DNA from: JAKFWF01 sp041745515
GTDB lineage: Bacteria > Pseudomonadota > Alphaproteobacteria > Rhizobiales > Hyphomicrobiaceae
Assembly (NCBI GenBank): GCA_041745515.1
Contig: JBGTIU010000173.1
Location: 1-18,373 of the forward strand
Reading direction: 5' to 3'
DNA length: 18,373 bases
Shown: in pieces, positions 17,637-18,373 of the stretch
Layout of the letters: the number at the start of each line of letters is the position of its first letter
How positions within the stretch are numbered: position 1 is the stretch's first letter
The notes under the pieces: model-generated
The model's database searches: none
Seen by the model: the letters and a program-made list of their open reading frames with translations, nothing else
What the model was told of the DNA's origin: nothing
Position numbers and translations under genes: made by a program

Positions 17637-18373
17637 ATGAACAGCGCCGCCGTTACGATCATGGAAGTTGCCCCGCGCGATGGGTTCCAGGTCGTCAAAC
17701 AGCTGATCCCGACAGCGACGAAGATTGCGATCATCGAGGCTCTGGGCCGTTGCGGCTTCTCTCGTATGGAGATCGGTGCGTTCGTCGCGCCAAAGGCGCT
17801 GCCGCAGATGGCCGATATCGGCGATATCCTGAAGACAGTCCGACTGCCGAAAGACATACGCATGCAGGCCCTGGTTCCGAACCGGCGCGGTCTCGAAGCA
17901 GCCCTGGCGGCCGGTGTGCGGGATATCGGCTGGGTGATTTCGGTGTCGGAAAGCCATAATCGGAGCAACGTGCGGCGCTCCGTCGACGACAGCTTCCGCG
18001 ATCTCGAAGATGCATGGCGCGAATTGCATCCCGACGCGTTCTTGCGATTCAATCTCGCGACCTCGTTCGATTGCCCGTTCGAAGGGCGTACGCCGGAGCA
18101 CAAAGTGCTGCAGGCCATTGAGCGCGTGCTGGGCTTTGTCGATGCAACGGAGATCGCGATCTGCGATACGACAGGGCGCGCGGCGCCGGGCCACGTACGC
18201 GGGCTGTTCGCAAGGGCGATCGAGCAGTTTGCCAGCCAGAACGTCACGTTCGCCTTTCACGGCCACGACACCTATAATCTTGGGGTCGCAAATGCGATCG
18301 CCGCCTATGAAGTTGGCGTGCGCGTGCTGGATGGAGCGGCGGCGGGGCTGGGCGGCTGCCCGTTCGCGCCCGG
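17637..18373 (+). CDS. 3-hydroxy-3-methylglutaryl-CoA lyase-family protein (3' end outside window)
   Basis: A TIM-barrel lyase of the HMGL-like family, which cleaves HMG-CoA to acetyl-CoA and acetoacetate at the end of leucine breakdown; related members act on other 3-hydroxy acyl-CoAs. The frame is open from the ATG at 17637 to the window end (245 codons), so the gene is partial only because of the window. Visible are MEVAPRDGFQ (Arg13-Asp14, metal and substrate contacts; the usual form is GPRDGLQ), VSESHNRSNV (family form), the metal-binding FHGHDT near residue 203, and GLGGCPFAPG at the very end, whose Cys241 is the conserved catalytic cysteine. AAGGA at 17627-17631 supports the start. No other leucine-catabolism gene is in view, so the exact substrate is unsettled. 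Confidence 0.9.
   Translation, partial: MNSAAVTIMEVAPRDGFQVVKQLIPTATKIAIIEALGRCGFSRMEIGAFVAPKALPQMADIGDILKTVRLPKDIRMQALVPNRRGLEAALAAGVRDIGWVISVSESHNRSNVRRSVDDSFRDLEDAWRELHPDAFLRFNLATSFDCPFEGRTPEHKVLQAIERVLGFVDATEIAICDTTGRAAPGHVRGLFARAIEQFASQNVTFAFHGHDTYNLGVANAIAAYEVGVRVLDGAAAGLGGCPFAP

Overview
The window is GC-rich, compact and mostly housekeeping. Everything visible points to an alphaproteobacterium of the Hyphomicrobiales (Bradyrhizobium/Rhodopseudomonas-like or a relative): the dnaB-alr-radA-cvpA-purF gene order, a UvrB with long N- and C-terminal extensions, a PurF lacking most iron-sulfur ligands, and a small secreted protein of a type I associate with this order. The genus cannot be fixed from the sequence alone. 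No rRNA, tRNA, CRISPR array, insertion sequence, integrase or prophage gene was found.

Layout. (1) Positions 1-243 hold no convincing gene but contain a structured, T-rich trailer behind trpD. (2) trpG-trpD run leftward (anthranilate synthase glutaminase and anthranilate phosphoribosyltransferase); neither trpE nor trpC is in the window. (3) purA (AMP synthesis) diverges from trpG. A strong imperfect hairpin lies directly before its ribosome binding site. (4) Right behind purA is the wreck of a major facilitator transporter: the first ~112 residues and the last ~30 residues remain, joined out of frame, so about two thirds of the gene is gone. (5) A leftward unit eamA-meaB-GNAT-pcp follows; its last three genes are linked by 4-base overlaps (drug/metabolite exporter, MeaB-type GTPase, acetyltransferase, pyroglutamyl peptidase). 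(6) uvrB diverges rightward. (7) A 394-base spacer leads to a cold-shock protein gene with a clear Rho-independent terminator, then to a small secreted protein of unknown function. (8) Facing these is the leftward block dnaB-alr-radA-cvpA-purF (replicative helicase, alanine racemase, recombination/repair ATPase, membrane protein, first enzyme of purine synthesis). (9) At the right edge a 3-hydroxy-3-methylglutaryl-CoA lyase-family gene diverges from dnaB and is cut off by the end of the window.

How the genes relate. purF and purA open and branch purine synthesis, and trpD and purF both consume PRPP. uvrB, radA and dnaB cover DNA repair and replication. MeaB and the HMG-CoA lyase-type enzyme fit acyl-CoA (branched-chain amino acid/propionate) metabolism, but their partner enzymes are not in the window. 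I found no clearly new multi-gene system. The points most worth a second look are the transporter deletion scar, the purA leader hairpin, the tightly coupled meaB-GNAT-pcp unit, the uncertain and possibly leaderless start of uvrB, and the uncharacterised secreted protein.
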